Made by a program: the position numbers and the translations under genes. This document shows, piece after piece, positions 8,552 to 18,406 of a DNA stretch of 64,000 nucleotides. This DNA is from Achromobacter sp. HZ34 (lineage in GTDB: Bacteria > Pseudomonadota > Gammaproteobacteria > Burkholderiales > Burkholderiaceae_B): assembly GCF_002209485.1 (NCBI RefSeq), contig NZ_NJIX01000008.1, forward strand, positions 124,001 to 188,000, in the 5' to 3' direction. A model generated the notes under the pieces. The model was not told the origin of the DNA and searched no databases. It saw only the letters and a list, made by a program, of their open reading frames with translations. How positions within the stretch are numbered: position 1 is the stretch's first letter; every line of letters begins with the position of its first letter.

Positions 8552-10212
8552 CTTGGCAGGATGTCCAAAGGTTGCGCAAGGAAGGAAAACTGAAAGAGGC
8601 CCGCGAAGCAGCGGGCTACGTGCTTGCGGCGAATCCGGACGACTTCAAGACCCGCTCACAACTGGATTGGGTTATTTTCGACGAGATCAAACAGGCGGTT
8701 ATTCGAATCGACGCGGCGCTGAAAGCCAGTCAACGAGCCAGTCATCAGGACTTGAACTACGTAAGGACGCGATGGGATGAATACCTACAATCCCAGCCTC
8801 GCGTGCCGGAAATGGCCTGTTCGATGATCGTCGGGCAAATCACCAAGATTGCTCACTTGTTGCCGACGTACGCTTCCATCATCTATTGGCTACGGCTGGA
8901 CGGCCTCCGCGACGAAGATTGGCAGCCCAATGAATACCAGGAAAAATCCCTTCCATCCTTGGCCACGAAGATTGCCTTGGGTCTGTGCAAATGGATAAAG
9001 ACCCACTCGGATGCAGCCACGGATGAAGACGTGGATATGGCCTTGGAGTGGATCGAGGCGGCGAAAAAGAAAGCCACGGGGGACTTCCCACTCTGGTTGA
9101 ACTGGAATGCAGCGATTCTGTTCCGCAACAAAGGCAATTTTCAGCGGGCTACCGAACTTTTGACCAGCGTCATCAAGGCCAAGCGAAATGAATTCTGGGT
9201 CTGGGCAGAAGCCGGGAGGTTGTACCAATCGGAGCAGCCGGAACTAGCTTTATCTTGCTTCTGCCGCGCACTGGAATGTCCCGCCGAATCGAAGTTTCTG
9301 GTGAAGGCGCATCGAGAGTTGGCCGAATTGCTGGCAGAGCAAGAGGATTATGCCCAGGCCAGCAGGGAAATTGCCATCACGATCGATATCCGTCAGGCCG
9401 AGAAATGGCCGATTGGACGGGAGCTCGAAGCGTTGATTGCCAGACCGTGGTACGACCCGTCTGCAAACGAGGCTGAAGAGCCGAAAGAATTCTATGGTCG
9501 CCATTCGCCTGCGGCGCTGGCGCTTTGCTTTGATGTCGTGGAAACCGCGGCTGCGACCTATCTGGGCCTTCTGATTCCACATATGCCTAAGGAACCGCGT
9601 CCCGGTTGGAGACCGAGAGCCTTGCCGCGATTCGCCATCAAGGATGGCCAAGGAAAGGCCTGGAGTCTGGTCGGATCAGGCATGAAAAAACTCAAAATGG
9701 AGCCTGGACGTCCAGTTACGGTCGTGATTGGACGCCAAAATGGTGAAGGCAGGGCAACCATCGTCCATGTTTCCGGCAGGCCCGAAGGAAAGCGCTGGGA
9801 CTGCCTTGAATCGGGATCGGGAATAGTCGTGCGCGAAGCCTCCCAAGAAAAACCGTTGAAGGTTTTCATTGCAGGGACTGGCGATGAATTGGGTACGGAG
9901 GCTTCCATCGCCAGATCCCTTTGTGTGGGCGATAGTGTGCGACTCGGCCTGGCGCGCAATCCCAAGAACGATCGATTGGATGCATTCAGCGTGGAGCGGG
10001 GGGAGCTGCCCGACAAAGACGTGAAGCTCGTCCAAGGAAAGCTACGACGTAATCCCAAGGGATTCGGCTTCGTGGATGATGCTTACGTGTCCTCGGATAT
10101 TGTTGAATCAGTCGCTTCTAGCGTAATCGACGTGGCCGCGTTGGCTGTGTTCGCAAAACACCCAACCAAAGGCGAACGCAGCTGGCGAGTCATCAAGTTG
10201 AATCCTTTATGA
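8548..10212 (+). CDS. TPR protein with C-terminal OB/cold-shock-like RNA-binding domain
   Basis: 554 aa from GTG 8548, which overlaps the preceding stop (GTGA) and has a strong aaggagg RBS. The N-terminal 300 residues are helical with TPR-like pairs (LWLNWNAAILFRNKGNFQRA, FWVWAEAGRLYQSEQPELAL, LAELLAEQEDYAQASREI). From about 360 the protein turns beta-rich. Residues about 493-510 (LVQGKLRRNPKGFGFVDD) carry the RNP1-like KGFGFV of cold-shock/S1 OB folds. I do not recognise a named full-length family. Coupling to the NERD-helicase suggests it is a partner that recognises RNA or single-stranded DNA. No catalytic motif is seen. Confidence 0.8.
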   Translation: MTWQDVQRLRKEGKLKEAREAAGYVLAANPDDFKTRSQLDWVIFDEIKQAVIRIDAALKASQRASHQDLNYVRTRWDEYLQSQPRVPEMACSMIVGQITKIAHLLPTYASIIYWLRLDGLRDEDWQPNEYQEKSLPSLATKIALGLCKWIKTHSDAATDEDVDMALEWIEAAKKKATGDFPLWLNWNAAILFRNKGNFQRATELLTSVIKAKRNEFWVWAEAGRLYQSEQPELALSCFCRALECPAESKFLVKAHRELAELLAEQEDYAQASREIAITIDIRQAEKWPIGRELEALIARPWYDPSANEAEEPKEFYGRHSPAALALCFDVVETAAATYLGLLIPHMPKEPRPGWRPRALPRFAIKDGQGKAWSLVGSGMKKLKMEPGRPVTVVIGRQNGEGRATIVHVSGRPEGKRWDCLESGSGIVVREASQEKPLKVFIAGTGDELGTEASIARSLCVGDSVRLGLARNPKNDRLDAFSVERGELPDKDVKLVQGKLRRNPKGFGFVDDAYVSSDIVESVASSVIDVAALAVFAKHPTKGERSWRVIKLNPL

Positions 10213-10262
10213 ACAGGTCCAGCCAGCCACCTGGCAATCGGCTATCGCATTGAGAGAAGGCA

Positions 10263-11837
10263 ATGGTGATCGCAAACAATAAGCTCCCTATCAACCTTGA
10301 GGATTTGCTGCGGCAGCGCACCGTGGAGGGCGAGCGCATCGAATACAAAACCGGGTGGAACCCGGACGCTATCATCCGCACGCTTTGTGCCTTTGCCAAC
10401 GACTTCGAAAACCTGGGTGGTGGCTATGTAGTGATAGGACAGAACTGCAACGCCGATGGCCAACCGGTGTTCCCGCCGGTCGGGCTGCCAGACAATCAAC
10501 TCGACAAGATTCAGCTAGGACTTCTGGCGTACTGCCAATTGATCCAGCCGCCCTACTTCCCCATGTTGAGTGTTGAGCAGGTCGAAGGCCGCAACCTGAT
10601 CGTGTTGTGGGCACCGGGCGGTCAGACTCGGCCATACAAGGCACCCGAGGCCGTTACCGCCAACAAGAAAATATGGCGCTATTACATCCGCCGCTATAGC
10701 AGCACGGTCGAGGCCAAGGGTGACACCGAGCAGGAATTGCTAAGCCTGGCGGCCAAGGTGCCATTCGACGACCGTTTCAACCAAACGGCGTGTGCGGAAG
10801 ATTTGTCCAAGCCCTTGATGCAGGGCTTCCTGGAGGAAGTAGACAGCGCGCTGGCGGCGGATGCGCCGAAGCTTTCCGCCGAAGCATTGGGTCGGCAGAT
10901 GTCTGTAGCGGGGGGCCCCGTCGAATCACCCTGGCCCAAGAACGTCGGCCTGTTGTTCTTCAACGAGACGCCGGACAAGTTCTTTCCTGGCGTACAGATT
11001 GACGTGGTGTGGTTCCCCGAAGGCGCGGGCGGCAATCGCTTCGACGAGAAAATCTTCAGGGGCCCGCTTGCGCGGATGACGCGCGAGGCATTGAGCTACA
11101 TCCAGCGCAACTACCTGCACGAAACGGTTATCAAGCATCCGGATCGCGCGGAAGCCACGCGGATCTGGAACTTCCCATTCTCCGCCATCGAGGAAGCCGT
11201 GGTGAACGCGGTTTACCACCGCTCCTACGAGGAGCGCGAACCCATCGAGGTGCGTATCAGCCACGATGAATTTGTAGTGGCGAGCTACCCCGGTCCGGAT
11301 AGGTCGATCCGCATGGAAGACCTGAGAGTGGGCCGTGCCGTCAGCCGTCGCTATCGCAACCGGCGCATCGGCGAGTTCTTCAAGGAACTGGAGATGACCG
11401 AAGGGCGCTCCACCGGTATCCCGAAAATTTTGAAGGAAATGGCGGCCAACGGATCGCCCGCGCCGCTATTCGAGACAGACGATGACCGCCTGTCGTTCGT
11501 GATCCGACTGCCGCGGCATCCGTTGTCCCTCGTTCCCACCGGGGAAGTCACCGGGGAAGTCACCGGGGAAGTCACCGGGGAAGTCGAGCGCCTGTTGCGC
11601 GTTGTGGTCGGAGAGATGTCGCGACAACAGTTGCAGGAGGCGCTGACGCTCAAGCATGAAGATCATTTCCGCAAAACTTACTTGCTGCCAGCCCTCGGAC
11701 TGAGCGTCCTGGAAATGACGCTCCCCGAAAAGCCCCGCAGCAGTAAGCAACGCTACCGGCTGACGGCAGTCGGACGGCAATGGCTGCAAGCGCATTCTGA
11801 CGGCGCCCAAGGCGGCCCGGCACTGAAGTCATCGTGA
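10263..11837 (+). CDS. Schlafen-type AlbA_2 / GHKL-like / winged-helix protein
   Basis: 524 aa with a good RBS (gagaagg) at its ATG. Residues about 10-130 form an AlbA_2 (Schlafen-like, COG2865) domain: E-x-IEYKTGW, then LCAFANDFENLGGGYVVIGQ. Residues about 300-415 resemble the HATPase_c_4 part of the same family (FPFSAIEEAVVNAVYHRSY, then GRSTGIPKIL). A TGEV x4 tract (426-441) links to a C-terminal winged helix like the Fic-associated one (RLTAVGRQWLQ). Members are found as regulators and in defence loci. It is third in the cassette, 50 bases after the TPR gene, and ends at a strong terminator. It could be the cassette's regulator or an RNA/DNA-targeting effector. Confidence 0.85.
   Translation: MVIANNKLPINLEDLLRQRTVEGERIEYKTGWNPDAIIRTLCAFANDFENLGGGYVVIGQNCNADGQPVFPPVGLPDNQLDKIQLGLLAYCQLIQPPYFPMLSVEQVEGRNLIVLWAPGGQTRPYKAPEAVTANKKIWRYYIRRYSSTVEAKGDTEQELLSLAAKVPFDDRFNQTACAEDLSKPLMQGFLEEVDSALAADAPKLSAEALGRQMSVAGGPVESPWPKNVGLLFFNETPDKFFPGVQIDVVWFPEGAGGNRFDEKIFRGPLARMTREALSYIQRNYLHETVIKHPDRAEATRIWNFPFSAIEEAVVNAVYHRSYEEREPIEVRISHDEFVVASYPGPDRSIRMEDLRVGRAVSRRYRNRRIGEFFKELEMTEGRSTGIPKILKEMAANGSPAPLFETDDDRLSFVIRLPRHPLSLVPTGEVTGEVTGEVTGEVERLLRVVVGEMSRQQLQEALTLKHEDHFRKTYLLPALGLSVLEMTLPEKPRSSKQRYRLTAVGRQWLQAHSDGAQGGPALKSS
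11538..11585 (+). repeat. Four perfect 12-bp tandem repeats coding TGEV
   Basis: ACCGGGGAAGTC is repeated four times without mismatch, in frame in the AlbA_2 protein, giving Thr-Gly-Glu-Val x4 between the ATPase-like and winged-helix parts. Because the unit is a multiple of three, slippage would change linker length without a frameshift. Confidence 0.97.
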
Positions 11838-11841
11838 AATG

Positions 11842-11876
11842 AAAAAAGCCCGTGCACATGATGCACGGGCTTTTCT
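11842..11876. terminator. Bidirectional terminator between cassette and typA
   Basis: Ten-bp stem AGCCCGTGCA (11847-11856) with TGCACGGGCT (11862-11871), flanked by an A run on the left and T run on the right. It can therefore end transcripts on both strands: the plus-strand cassette and the minus-strand typA operon. Confidence 0.9.
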
Positions 11877-11901
11877 TAAGAACCACAACGCTTTGGGAGC
11901 A

Positions 11902-11956
11902 CCGCGGAACAGGTCTTCCGGTCCGCGGGCGTAGCCCGCTGGAGCGTTTGCGCTCC
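11902..11956. repeat. Cluster of GC-rich inverted repeats downstream of typA
   Basis: Nested or adjacent dyads CCGCGGA/TCCGCGG (about 11902-11928), GCGGGC/GCCCGC (11925-11939) and GGAGCG-TTTG-CGCTCC (11941-11956) fill the gap between typA and the bidirectional terminator. No T tract follows them. They may stabilise the operon's 3' end. Confidence 0.55.
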
Positions 11957-11970
11957 TCAAGGTAGGGCTA

Positions 11971-13791
11971 TTACGCGCGGGACATGCGCTTGCGCTCGTT
12001 TTCCGTCAGGTAGCGCTTACGCAGCCGGATCGACTTCGGCGTGACTTCAACCAGTTCGTCATCGTCGATGAATTCCACCGCGTATTCCAGCGACATCTGG
12101 ATCGGCGGCACCAGGCGCACGGCTTCGTCGGTACCCGACGCACGCACGTTGGTCAGCTGCTTGCCCTTGATGGGGTTGACCACCAGGTCATTGTCGCGGC
12201 TGTGGATGCCGATGATCATGCCTTCGTACAGCGGCTCGCCCGGATTCACGAACATGCGGCCGCGATCCTGCAGCTTCCACAGCGCGTAGGCCACGGCATC
12301 GCCGTTGTCCTGGCTGATCAGCACGCCATTGCGACGCTCGCCGATGCTGCCTTCGCGCACAGGGGCGTACTCGTCGAAAATGTGGCTCATCAAGCCGGTA
12401 CCGCGCGTCATGGTCAGGAATTCGTTCTGGAAACCGATCAGGCCACGCGCCGGAATGCGGTATTCCAGGCGGGTACGGCCACGGCCGTCCGGCTGCATGT
12501 CCAGCAGGTCGCCCTTGCGGCGGCCCAGTTCTTCCATCACGCCGCCCTGGTGCGGATCTTCCACGTCCACGGTCAGCAGTTCGAAAGGCTCCTGGCGCAC
12601 GCCATCGACTTCCTTGAACACCACGCGCGGACGCGACACGGCCAGCTCGTAGCCTTCGCGACGCATGGTTTCCAGCAGAATCGTCAAGTGCAGTTCGCCA
12701 CGGCCCGACACTTCGAACACGGTGTCGTCACCGGTATCGCGCACGCGCAGTGCCACGTTGGCCTTCAGTTCGCGATCCAGACGGTCGCGCACCTGGCGGC
12801 TGGTAACGAACTTGCCTTCGCGGCCGGCCAGCGGCGACGTGTTGACCATGAAGTTCATGGTCAGCGTCGGCTCGTCGATGCGCAGCATGGGCAGCGCTTC
12901 GGTGGCGGGCGAGGCGCTGTCCAGCACCGTGCAGCCGATGCCCAGGCCTTCGATGCCGTTGATCAGCACGATGTCGCCGGCTTCGGCTTCGGTGACCTGT
13001 TCACGCTCCAGGCCCTTGAACTTCAGCACCTGGTTGATACGGCCCTTGCCGGATTCGCCGTCAGGACCGAAGCGGTACTGCACGTCCATGCCGGTGCGGA
13101 TGCGGCCACGGTTGACGCGACCCACGCCGATCTTGCCGACGTAGCTGCTGTAGTCCAGCGAGATGATCTGCAGTTGCAGCGGGCCGTTGGGATCGTCATT
13201 ACGCTGCGGCACGTACTTGAGGATGGCGTCGAACAGCGGACGCATATCGCCTTCACGCACGTCGGGGGTCTCGCCGGCATAGCCCGACAGGCCCGATGCG
13301 TAGATCACGGGGAAGTCCAGCTGCTCTTCCGTCGCGCCCAGCTTGTCGAACAGTTCGAACGTGGCGTTGATGACGAAGTCCACGCGCGCGCCGGGGCGGT
13401 CGATCTTGTTGACGACGACGATGGGCTTCAGGCCCAGCGCCAGCGCCTTGCGCGTCACGAAAATGGTCTGCGGCATCGGGCCTTCGACCGCATCGACCAG
13501 CAGCAGCACGCCGTCGACCATCGACAGCACACGTTCCACTTCGCCACCGAAGTCGGCGTGTCCCGGGGTGTCGACGATGTTGATGTGCGTGCCTTCATAC
13601 TCGACCGCGCAGTTCTTGGCCAGGATGGTAATGCCGCGTTCCTTTTCCAGGTCGTTCGAGTCCATGACCCGTTCGGCCACGGCCTGGTTCTCGCGGAAGG
13701 TGCCCGACTGGCGCAGCAGCTGGTCGACCAGCGTGGTTTTGCCGTGATCGACGTGGGCGATGATGGCGACGTTGCGCAATGCGCGACTCAT
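11971..13791 (-). CDS. typA: Translational GTPase TypA/BipA
   Basis: 606 aa from ATG 13791 ([11 protein letters not shown]), close to the usual TypA length; an upstream in-frame start adds 16 unrelated residues. Domains run as a GTPase with G1 AHVDHGKT, switch [10 protein letters not shown]3 DTPGHADF and G4 NKID, then EF-Tu-like barrels, EF-G III/V-like domains and the TypA-specific C-terminal domain ([15 protein letters not shown]). It binds 70S ribosomes and helps 50S assembly and growth at low temperature or stress. It is the last gene of the rimP-nusA-infB-rbfA-truB-typA run, 10 bases after truB. Confidence 0.97.
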   Translation of the reverse strand: MSRALRNVAIIAHVDHGKTTLVDQLLRQSGTFRENQAVAERVMDSNDLEKERGITILAKNCAVEYEGTHINIVDTPGHADFGGEVERVLSMVDGVLLLVDAVEGPMPQTIFVTRKALALGLKPIVVVNKIDRPGARVDFVINATFELFDKLGATEEQLDFPVIYASGLSGYAGETPDVREGDMRPLFDAILKYVPQRNDDPNGPLQLQIISLDYSSYVGKIGVGRVNRGRIRTGMDVQYRFGPDGESGKGRINQVLKFKGLEREQVTEAEAGDIVLINGIEGLGIGCTVLDSASPATEALPMLRIDEPTLTMNFMVNTSPLAGREGKFVTSRQVRDRLDRELKANVALRVRDTGDDTVFEVSGRGELHLTILLETMRREGYELAVSRPRVVFKEVDGVRQEPFELLTVDVEDPHQGGVMEELGRRKGDLLDMQPDGRGRTRLEYRIPARGLIGFQNEFLTMTRGTGLMSHIFDEYAPVREGSIGERRNGVLISQDNGDAVAYALWKLQDRGRMFVNPGEPLYEGMIIGIHSRDNDLVVNPIKGKQLTNVRASGTDEAVRLVPPIQMSLEYAVEFIDDDELVEVTPKSIRLRKRYLTENERKRMSRA

Positions 13792-13801
13792 AACGGATCC
13801 T

Positions 13802-14539
13802 TTAGGTTTTGACAGGCACCAGGCCCGCCGGCAATTCATTCATGGGCAGCAATGTCTGCTTGGGATCAGGCATCGCTTGCAAATCTTCCAGCGCCACCGC
13901 GTGCGTCAGCGAAAACGGCCCCACCTGGGTGCGCCGCAGCGCCGACAAGTGGCCGTAGCATCCCAGCGCACGCCCGATATCCTCGGCCAGCGTCCGGATG
14001 TAAGTCCCCTTGCTGCACGCCACATCGATCTGCGCGCTCATGCCTTCGCAGGCAAGCAGTTCGATGCGGTAAATCGTCACCTGACGCGGTGGCCGCTCAA
14101 GTTCAATGCCGGCGCGGGCGTACTCATACAGCGGCTTGCCATCACGCTTCAGCGCCGAATACATAGGCGGAATCTGCTCGATGGTGCCGACGAAACGTGA
14201 CAGCACGTCGCGCAGCGCGGTTTCGTCCACGCCGGCGAATCCCGCCGGCGCCGTTGCCACCACGTTGCCGGTCAGGTCACCCGAATCGGTTTCCTCGCCG
14301 AAACGCAACGTCGCGACATAACTTTTGTCGGCGTTCAACATCGCGCCGGCAATCTTGGTCGCCTTGCCCATACAGCACACCAGCAAGCCGGTAGCGAAGG
14401 GATCCAGCGTTCCGGTATGCCCCGCCTTGGCGGCATCCAGCGTGCGCCGCACGCGCTGCAAGGCATGATTGCTGGACAGTCCTACAGGCTTGTCCAGCAG
14501 CACTACTCCGTCGAGCACCTGCCCGCGTCGTTTGGCCAT
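13802..14539 (-). CDS. truB: tRNA pseudouridine(55) synthase
   Basis: 245 aa; makes pseudouridine 55 in the T-arm of elongator tRNAs and acts as a tRNA chaperone. Core motifs are [23 protein letters not shown] (catalytic Asp in the GTLDP motif), [36 protein letters not shown] and [13 protein letters not shown]. The PUA-like C-terminal extension of longer homologues is short here. It is located between rbfA and typA as commonly seen in betaproteobacteria. Confidence 0.97.
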   Translation of the reverse strand: MAKRRGQVLDGVVLLDKPVGLSSNHALQRVRRTLDAAKAGHTGTLDPFATGLLVCCMGKATKIAGAMLNADKSYVATLRFGEETDSGDLTGNVVATAPAGFAGVDETALRDVLSRFVGTIEQIPPMYSALKRDGKPLYEYARAGIELERPPRQVTIYRIELLACEGMSAQIDVACSKGTYIRTLAEDIGRALGCYGHLSALRRTQVGPFSLTHAVALEDLQAMPDPKQTLLPMNELPAGLVPVKT

Positions 14540-14575
14540 CGTCGTATTCCAGGAAAAAGCAGTGACGACAGCCGC

Positions 14576-14977
14576 TCAGGACTGGTCTTCAGGCTCGTCG
14601 GGCTTGTCACGATAGGAATCGGGACGGTTGGCACGATCGATCAGTTGCGACATTTCAATACCGCGCGCGATCTGCTCATCGTGGAAGAAGCGCAGGGTCG
14701 GCACGGTATGGATGTGCAGCATGCGGTACAGCTGCGAATGCAGCCAGCCCGCCTTTTCATTGAGCAGGGCGGTGGCCGCTTCCGGCTCCGCGCCCATGAC
14801 GGTGAAATACACCTTGGCATGGGCATAATCCTGCGACAGTTCCACCCCGGACAGCGTAATCAGACCGCCGCGCGCGACGTCGATTTCCCGCTGGATAAGC
14901 ACGGCCAGATCCTTCTGGATCTGGTCGGCCAGCCGCAGATTGCGGCCCGGGATGGCTTTGGACTTGTGACGACTCAT
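14576..14977 (-). CDS. rbfA: 30S ribosome-binding factor A
   Basis: 133 aa from ATG 14977 ([20 protein letters not shown]); a GTG two codons upstream is also possible. The single KH-like domain has the typical [14 protein letters not shown] helix, [13 protein letters not shown] strand and the C-terminal [15 protein letters not shown]. It acts in late 30S maturation around the 5' end of 16S rRNA. It lies 24 bases after infB, the standard neighbour. Confidence 0.96.
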   Translation of the reverse strand: MSRHKSKAIPGRNLRLADQIQKDLAVLIQREIDVARGGLITLSGVELSQDYAHAKVYFTVMGAEPEAATALLNEKAGWLHSQLYRMLHIHTVPTLRFFHDEQIARGIEMSQLIDRANRPDSYRDKPDEPEDQS

Positions 14978-15001
14978 GATCACCGATACGCGACGCTCGC
15001 C

Positions 15002-18000
15002 TTACAGCGTACGCGCGATCTCCCTGATCTCGAAGACTTCCAGCTGGTCGCCCACCTGGATGTCGTTGTTGCCGCGCAGCGTCAGGCCGCAATCGAAACC
15101 GGACTTGACCTCTTTCACGTCGTCCTTGAAGCGGCGCAGCGATTCCAGATGGCCGGTCCAGGTGACCACGTTGTTGCGCAGCAGGCGCACCTGCGAGTCG
15201 CGGCGCACGATGCCGTCCAGGACCATACAACCGGCGATATTGCCGATACGCGAAATCGAGTAGACCTCGCGGATCTCGACCAGGCCGATGATCTCTTCGC
15301 GCTTCTCCGGCGCCAGCATGCCCGACATGGCCGACTTCACCTCATCCACGGCGTCGTAGATGATGTTGTAGTAGCGCAGGTCGATGCCGTTGTTGTCGGC
15401 CAGCTTCTTGGCGCTCAGTTCAGCACGCACGTTGAAGCCGATGACAACCGCATTCGAGGCGATGGCCAGGTTGATATCGCTTTCGGAGATGCCACCCACG
15501 GCGGCGTGCACCACTTGCACACGCACTTCCTCGGTCGACAGCTTGGTAAGCGCGGAAACCAGGGCTTCCTGCGAACCCTGCACGTCGGTCTTGACGATGA
15601 GGGCCAGGGTCTGCGTGCCTTCGCCCAGGTTGTCGAACAGCGAATCCAGCTTGGCGGCCTGCTGGCGAGCCAGCTTGACGTCGCGGAACTTGCCTTGGCG
15701 GAACAGCGCGATTTCGCGCGCCTTGCGCTCGTCGCCCAGCACCATCAGTTCGTCACCGGCGGCCGGCACTTCGGTCAGGCCCTGGATTTCCACCGGGATG
15801 GAAGGACCCGCGGTCTGCACCGGCTTGCCGTTCTCGTCCAGCATGGCGCGCACGCGGCCGAAGCTGGCGCCAGCCAGCACGACGTCGCCGCGCTTGAGCG
15901 TACCGCTCTGCACCAGGATCGTCGCCACGGGGCCACGGCCCTTGTCCAGGCGCGCTTCGATGACCAGGCCCTTGGCCAGGGCTTCGACGGGCGCCTTCAA
16001 TTCCAGGATTTCCGCCTGCAGCAGCACCTGTTCCAGCAGGTCATCGATGCCCGCGCCGGTCTTGGCCGACACCGAGACGAACGGCACATCGCCGCCGTAC
16101 TCTTCCGGCACGACCTCTTCGGCCACCAGTTCCTGCTTGACGCGCTCGGGGTTGGCACCCGGCTTGTCGATCTTGTTCACCGCGACCACCAGCGGCACAC
16201 CGCCCGCCTTGGCGTGGTGGATGGCTTCACGCGTCTGCGGCATCACGCCGTCATCAGCCGCCACCACCAGGATGACGATGTCGGTGGCCTTGGCGCCACG
16301 GGCACGCATGGCCGTGAAGGCCTCGTGGCCCGGGGTGTCCAGGAAGGTCACCATGCCGCGCTCGGTTTCGACGTGATAGGCGCCGATGTGCTGCGTAATG
16401 CCGCCGGCTTCGCCCGCGGCAACCTTGGCGCGGCGGATGTAATCCAGCAGCGAGGTCTTGCCGTGGTCGACGTGGCCCATGACGGTAACCACCGGAGCGC
16501 GCGGCAACAGTTCCGCTTCTTCGCCCGGGGTAGCGGTGTCTTCCAGGAAGGCTTCCGGATCGTCCAGCTTGGCGGCGATGGCCTTGTGGCCCAGTTCCTC
16601 GACCACGATCATGGCCGTTTCCTGGTCCAGTACCTGGTTGATGGTGACCATCTGGCCCAGCTTCATCAATTGCTTGATGACTTCAGCGGCCTTGACGGAC
16701 ATCTTGTGCGCCAGGTCGGCCACGGAGATGGTTTCCGGCACGTGCACTTCGCGGGAAATGAATTCCGCCGATGCGGCTTCCTGCTGGTGACCGCCACCGC
16801 GACGATCGTTCTGGCCGCGTCGGCCACCACCCTTGCCGCCGCCCTTGCCACCCGCGCGCCAGCCGTCACGGCTGGCGGGAGCGGCCGGCTTCTCGGCGGG
16901 TTTCTTGCCGCGGTTGTCGTCGCTCCAGGAGGACGACACCTCGGTGGTCTTGATGGTCTTCTTGGTGCCCGGTGCGCCAGTGGTGCCAGGCTTGGCATCC
17001 TTCTTGGCGGCCGCGGGCTTGCCGGCCGGCTTGTGCAGCGTACCCTGCAGGTTCGCAGGATTGGCAGGCGCCTCCGGTTCGGGCGCACGCAGCACCTTGC
17101 GCGGACGGTTCAACATTTCACGCAGCGCGGCAGCCTCGGCTTCGGCGCGTTGACGGGCATCGTCACGCTGCGCGGAGGTCAGCGTGGCGGCGGCCGACGC
17201 GGCGACGGGCGGCGGACCGCGGCGGGCTTCACCGGCACGCGGACCACGCGGGCCCTGGGCCGGCGCTTGTCCTTGGGGTACGCCGGGTCGGGTCGCGACG
17301 GGCGGCGCGCCAGGCGCCGGCTTGGCGGCCGACGGGGTCGTGGACGGTTTAGCGGCGCCCTCGGCGGCCGGCTTTGCGGACTGGGTTGCGCTGGACTGCG
17401 CAACCGCGACAGGTTCGGAAATCTTCACGGGCTCTTGCTGGGCAACGGCGGCGACCGGCTCGGCGGCGGGGCCGGCGGCGGGTGCCGCGGATGCCTCGTG
17501 TTCGGGTTCCGGCTGTCGGGAAACAGGTTCTGCTTGGGTTTCGGTCGCCACCGATTTTTCGGCAGCGTTCTCTTGGGGCGTAGTGCCAGGCTTGGCTTCG
17601 GCCGGCTTGGCCTCCGCCACCGGGGCGTCGGCCGCCGGCTTGGTTTCAGCGTCAGCCGCCAGGGCAGCCTTGGCGGGCGCCTCGGGCGCAGCTTCGGCCT
17701 TGGCCTGGACTGGCGTCTCGGCGGGCTTCGGTGCACTGGCCGCTTCCGCGGCAGGCGCAGATTCGGCAGCCGCGGGGGTGCTGGCCACGGACTCGGCCGG
17801 CGCGGCGGCTGCCTCGGCGGATGCCGTTTGACCGGATGCCGAATCGGAGGATGCCGCCGGTGCTGAGGCCGACTGCGACGCCTGGCTATCGGCCGCTGCC
17901 GATGCCGTGGCCTCGACAGCAGGCGTGCCGCTGGCAGTCGCCGGCGTGGCAGCGGATTGCTCGTCGGCAGCTTCCGCCGCGATGCCATCCTGCTCGGCGG

Positions 18001-18322
18001 CGGCCTCGGCGGCCAGCTCGGCCGGATCACGCTTGACGAACACGCGCTTCTTGCGCACCTCCACCTGGATGGTGCGCGAGCGTCCGGTCGCGTCAGCCTG
18101 GCGGATTTCCGAGGTCTGGCGACGGGTCAAGGTGATTTTCTTGCCTTCCGCGGCGCCACCATGAGCGCGGCGCAGCGAGTCGAGCAGTTTCGCCTTGTCG
18201 CTGTCGGTGACGGAATCGTCTACCGATTTGAGTTCAACGCCAGCCGAGCGCAACTGTTCCAGTAGCACATTGGCAGGCATTTTCAGCTCGGTAGCGAACT
18301 GGGCGACGGTGTTGCTCGACAT
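15002..18322 (-). CDS. infB: Translation initiation factor IF-2
   Basis: 1106 aa from ATG 18322 ([16 protein letters not shown]). Layout: N-terminal IF2-N helices (1-55), a beta/IF-2 associated segment, about 450 residues of Ala/Pro/Glu-rich linker, a second IF2-N-like unit ([20 protein letters not shown]) just before the G domain at about residue 610 ([21 protein letters not shown]), then domains II to IV ending in [15 protein letters not shown]. It positions fMet-tRNA on the 30S subunit. The long low-complexity linker makes it larger than enterobacterial IF-2 but is usual in this group. The 1149-aa plus-strand ORF opposite is an antisense shadow. Confidence 0.97.
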   Translation of the reverse strand: MSSNTVAQFATELKMPANVLLEQLRSAGVELKSVDDSVTDSDKAKLLDSLRRAHGGAAEGKKITLTRRQTSEIRQADATGRSRTIQVEVRKKRVFVKRDPAELAAEAAAEQDGIAAEAADEQSAATPATASGTPAVEATASAAADSQASQSASAPAASSDSASGQTASAEAAAAPAESVASTPAAAESAPAAEAASAPKPAETPVQAKAEAAPEAPAKAALAADAETKPAADAPVAEAKPAEAKPGTTPQENAAEKSVATETQAEPVSRQPEPEHEASAAPAAGPAAEPVAAVAQQEPVKISEPVAVAQSSATQSAKPAAEGAAKPSTTPSAAKPAPGAPPVATRPGVPQGQAPAQGPRGPRAGEARRGPPPVAASAAATLTSAQRDDARQRAEAEAAALREMLNRPRKVLRAPEPEAPANPANLQGTLHKPAGKPAAAKKDAKPGTTGAPGTKKTIKTTEVSSSWSDDNRGKKPAEKPAAPASRDGWRAGGKGGGKGGGRRGQNDRRGGGHQQEAASAEFISREVHVPETISVADLAHKMSVKAAEVIKQLMKLGQMVTINQVLDQETAMIVVEELGHKAIAAKLDDPEAFLEDTATPGEEAELLPRAPVVTVMGHVDHGKTSLLDYIRRAKVAAGEAGGITQHIGAYHVETERGMVTFLDTPGHEAFTAMRARGAKATDIVILVVAADDGVMPQTREAIHHAKAGGVPLVVAVNKIDKPGANPERVKQELVAEEVVPEEYGGDVPFVSVSAKTGAGIDDLLEQVLLQAEILELKAPVEALAKGLVIEARLDKGRGPVATILVQSGTLKRGDVVLAGASFGRVRAMLDENGKPVQTAGPSIPVEIQGLTEVPAAGDELMVLGDERKAREIALFRQGKFRDVKLARQQAAKLDSLFDNLGEGTQTLALIVKTDVQGSQEALVSALTKLSTEEVRVQVVHAAVGGISESDINLAIASNAVVIGFNVRAELSAKKLADNNGIDLRYYNIIYDAVDEVKSAMSGMLAPEKREEIIGLVEIREVYSISRIGNIAGCMVLDGIVRRDSQVRLLRNNVVTWTGHLESLRRFKDDVKEVKSGFDCGLTLRGNNDIQVGDQLEVFEIREIARTL

Positions 18323-18406
18323 TAGGCGTTCTTCCTGTGTACGGCGATCTAACAATATGACTAGCGCAATCCAATAAAACGATTACCAGGCGGGCCGCTC
18401 AGCAGC

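Noticed and set aside
12202..13812. 536-codon plus-strand ORF
   Set aside because: Antisense shadow of typA, His/Gln-rich, with no start signal or known domain.
14417..17866. 1149-codon plus-strand ORF
   Set aside because: It is antisense to rbfA and infB, whose motifs are unambiguous. It is a GC-driven open frame rich in Gln, His, Arg and Gly with no domain.
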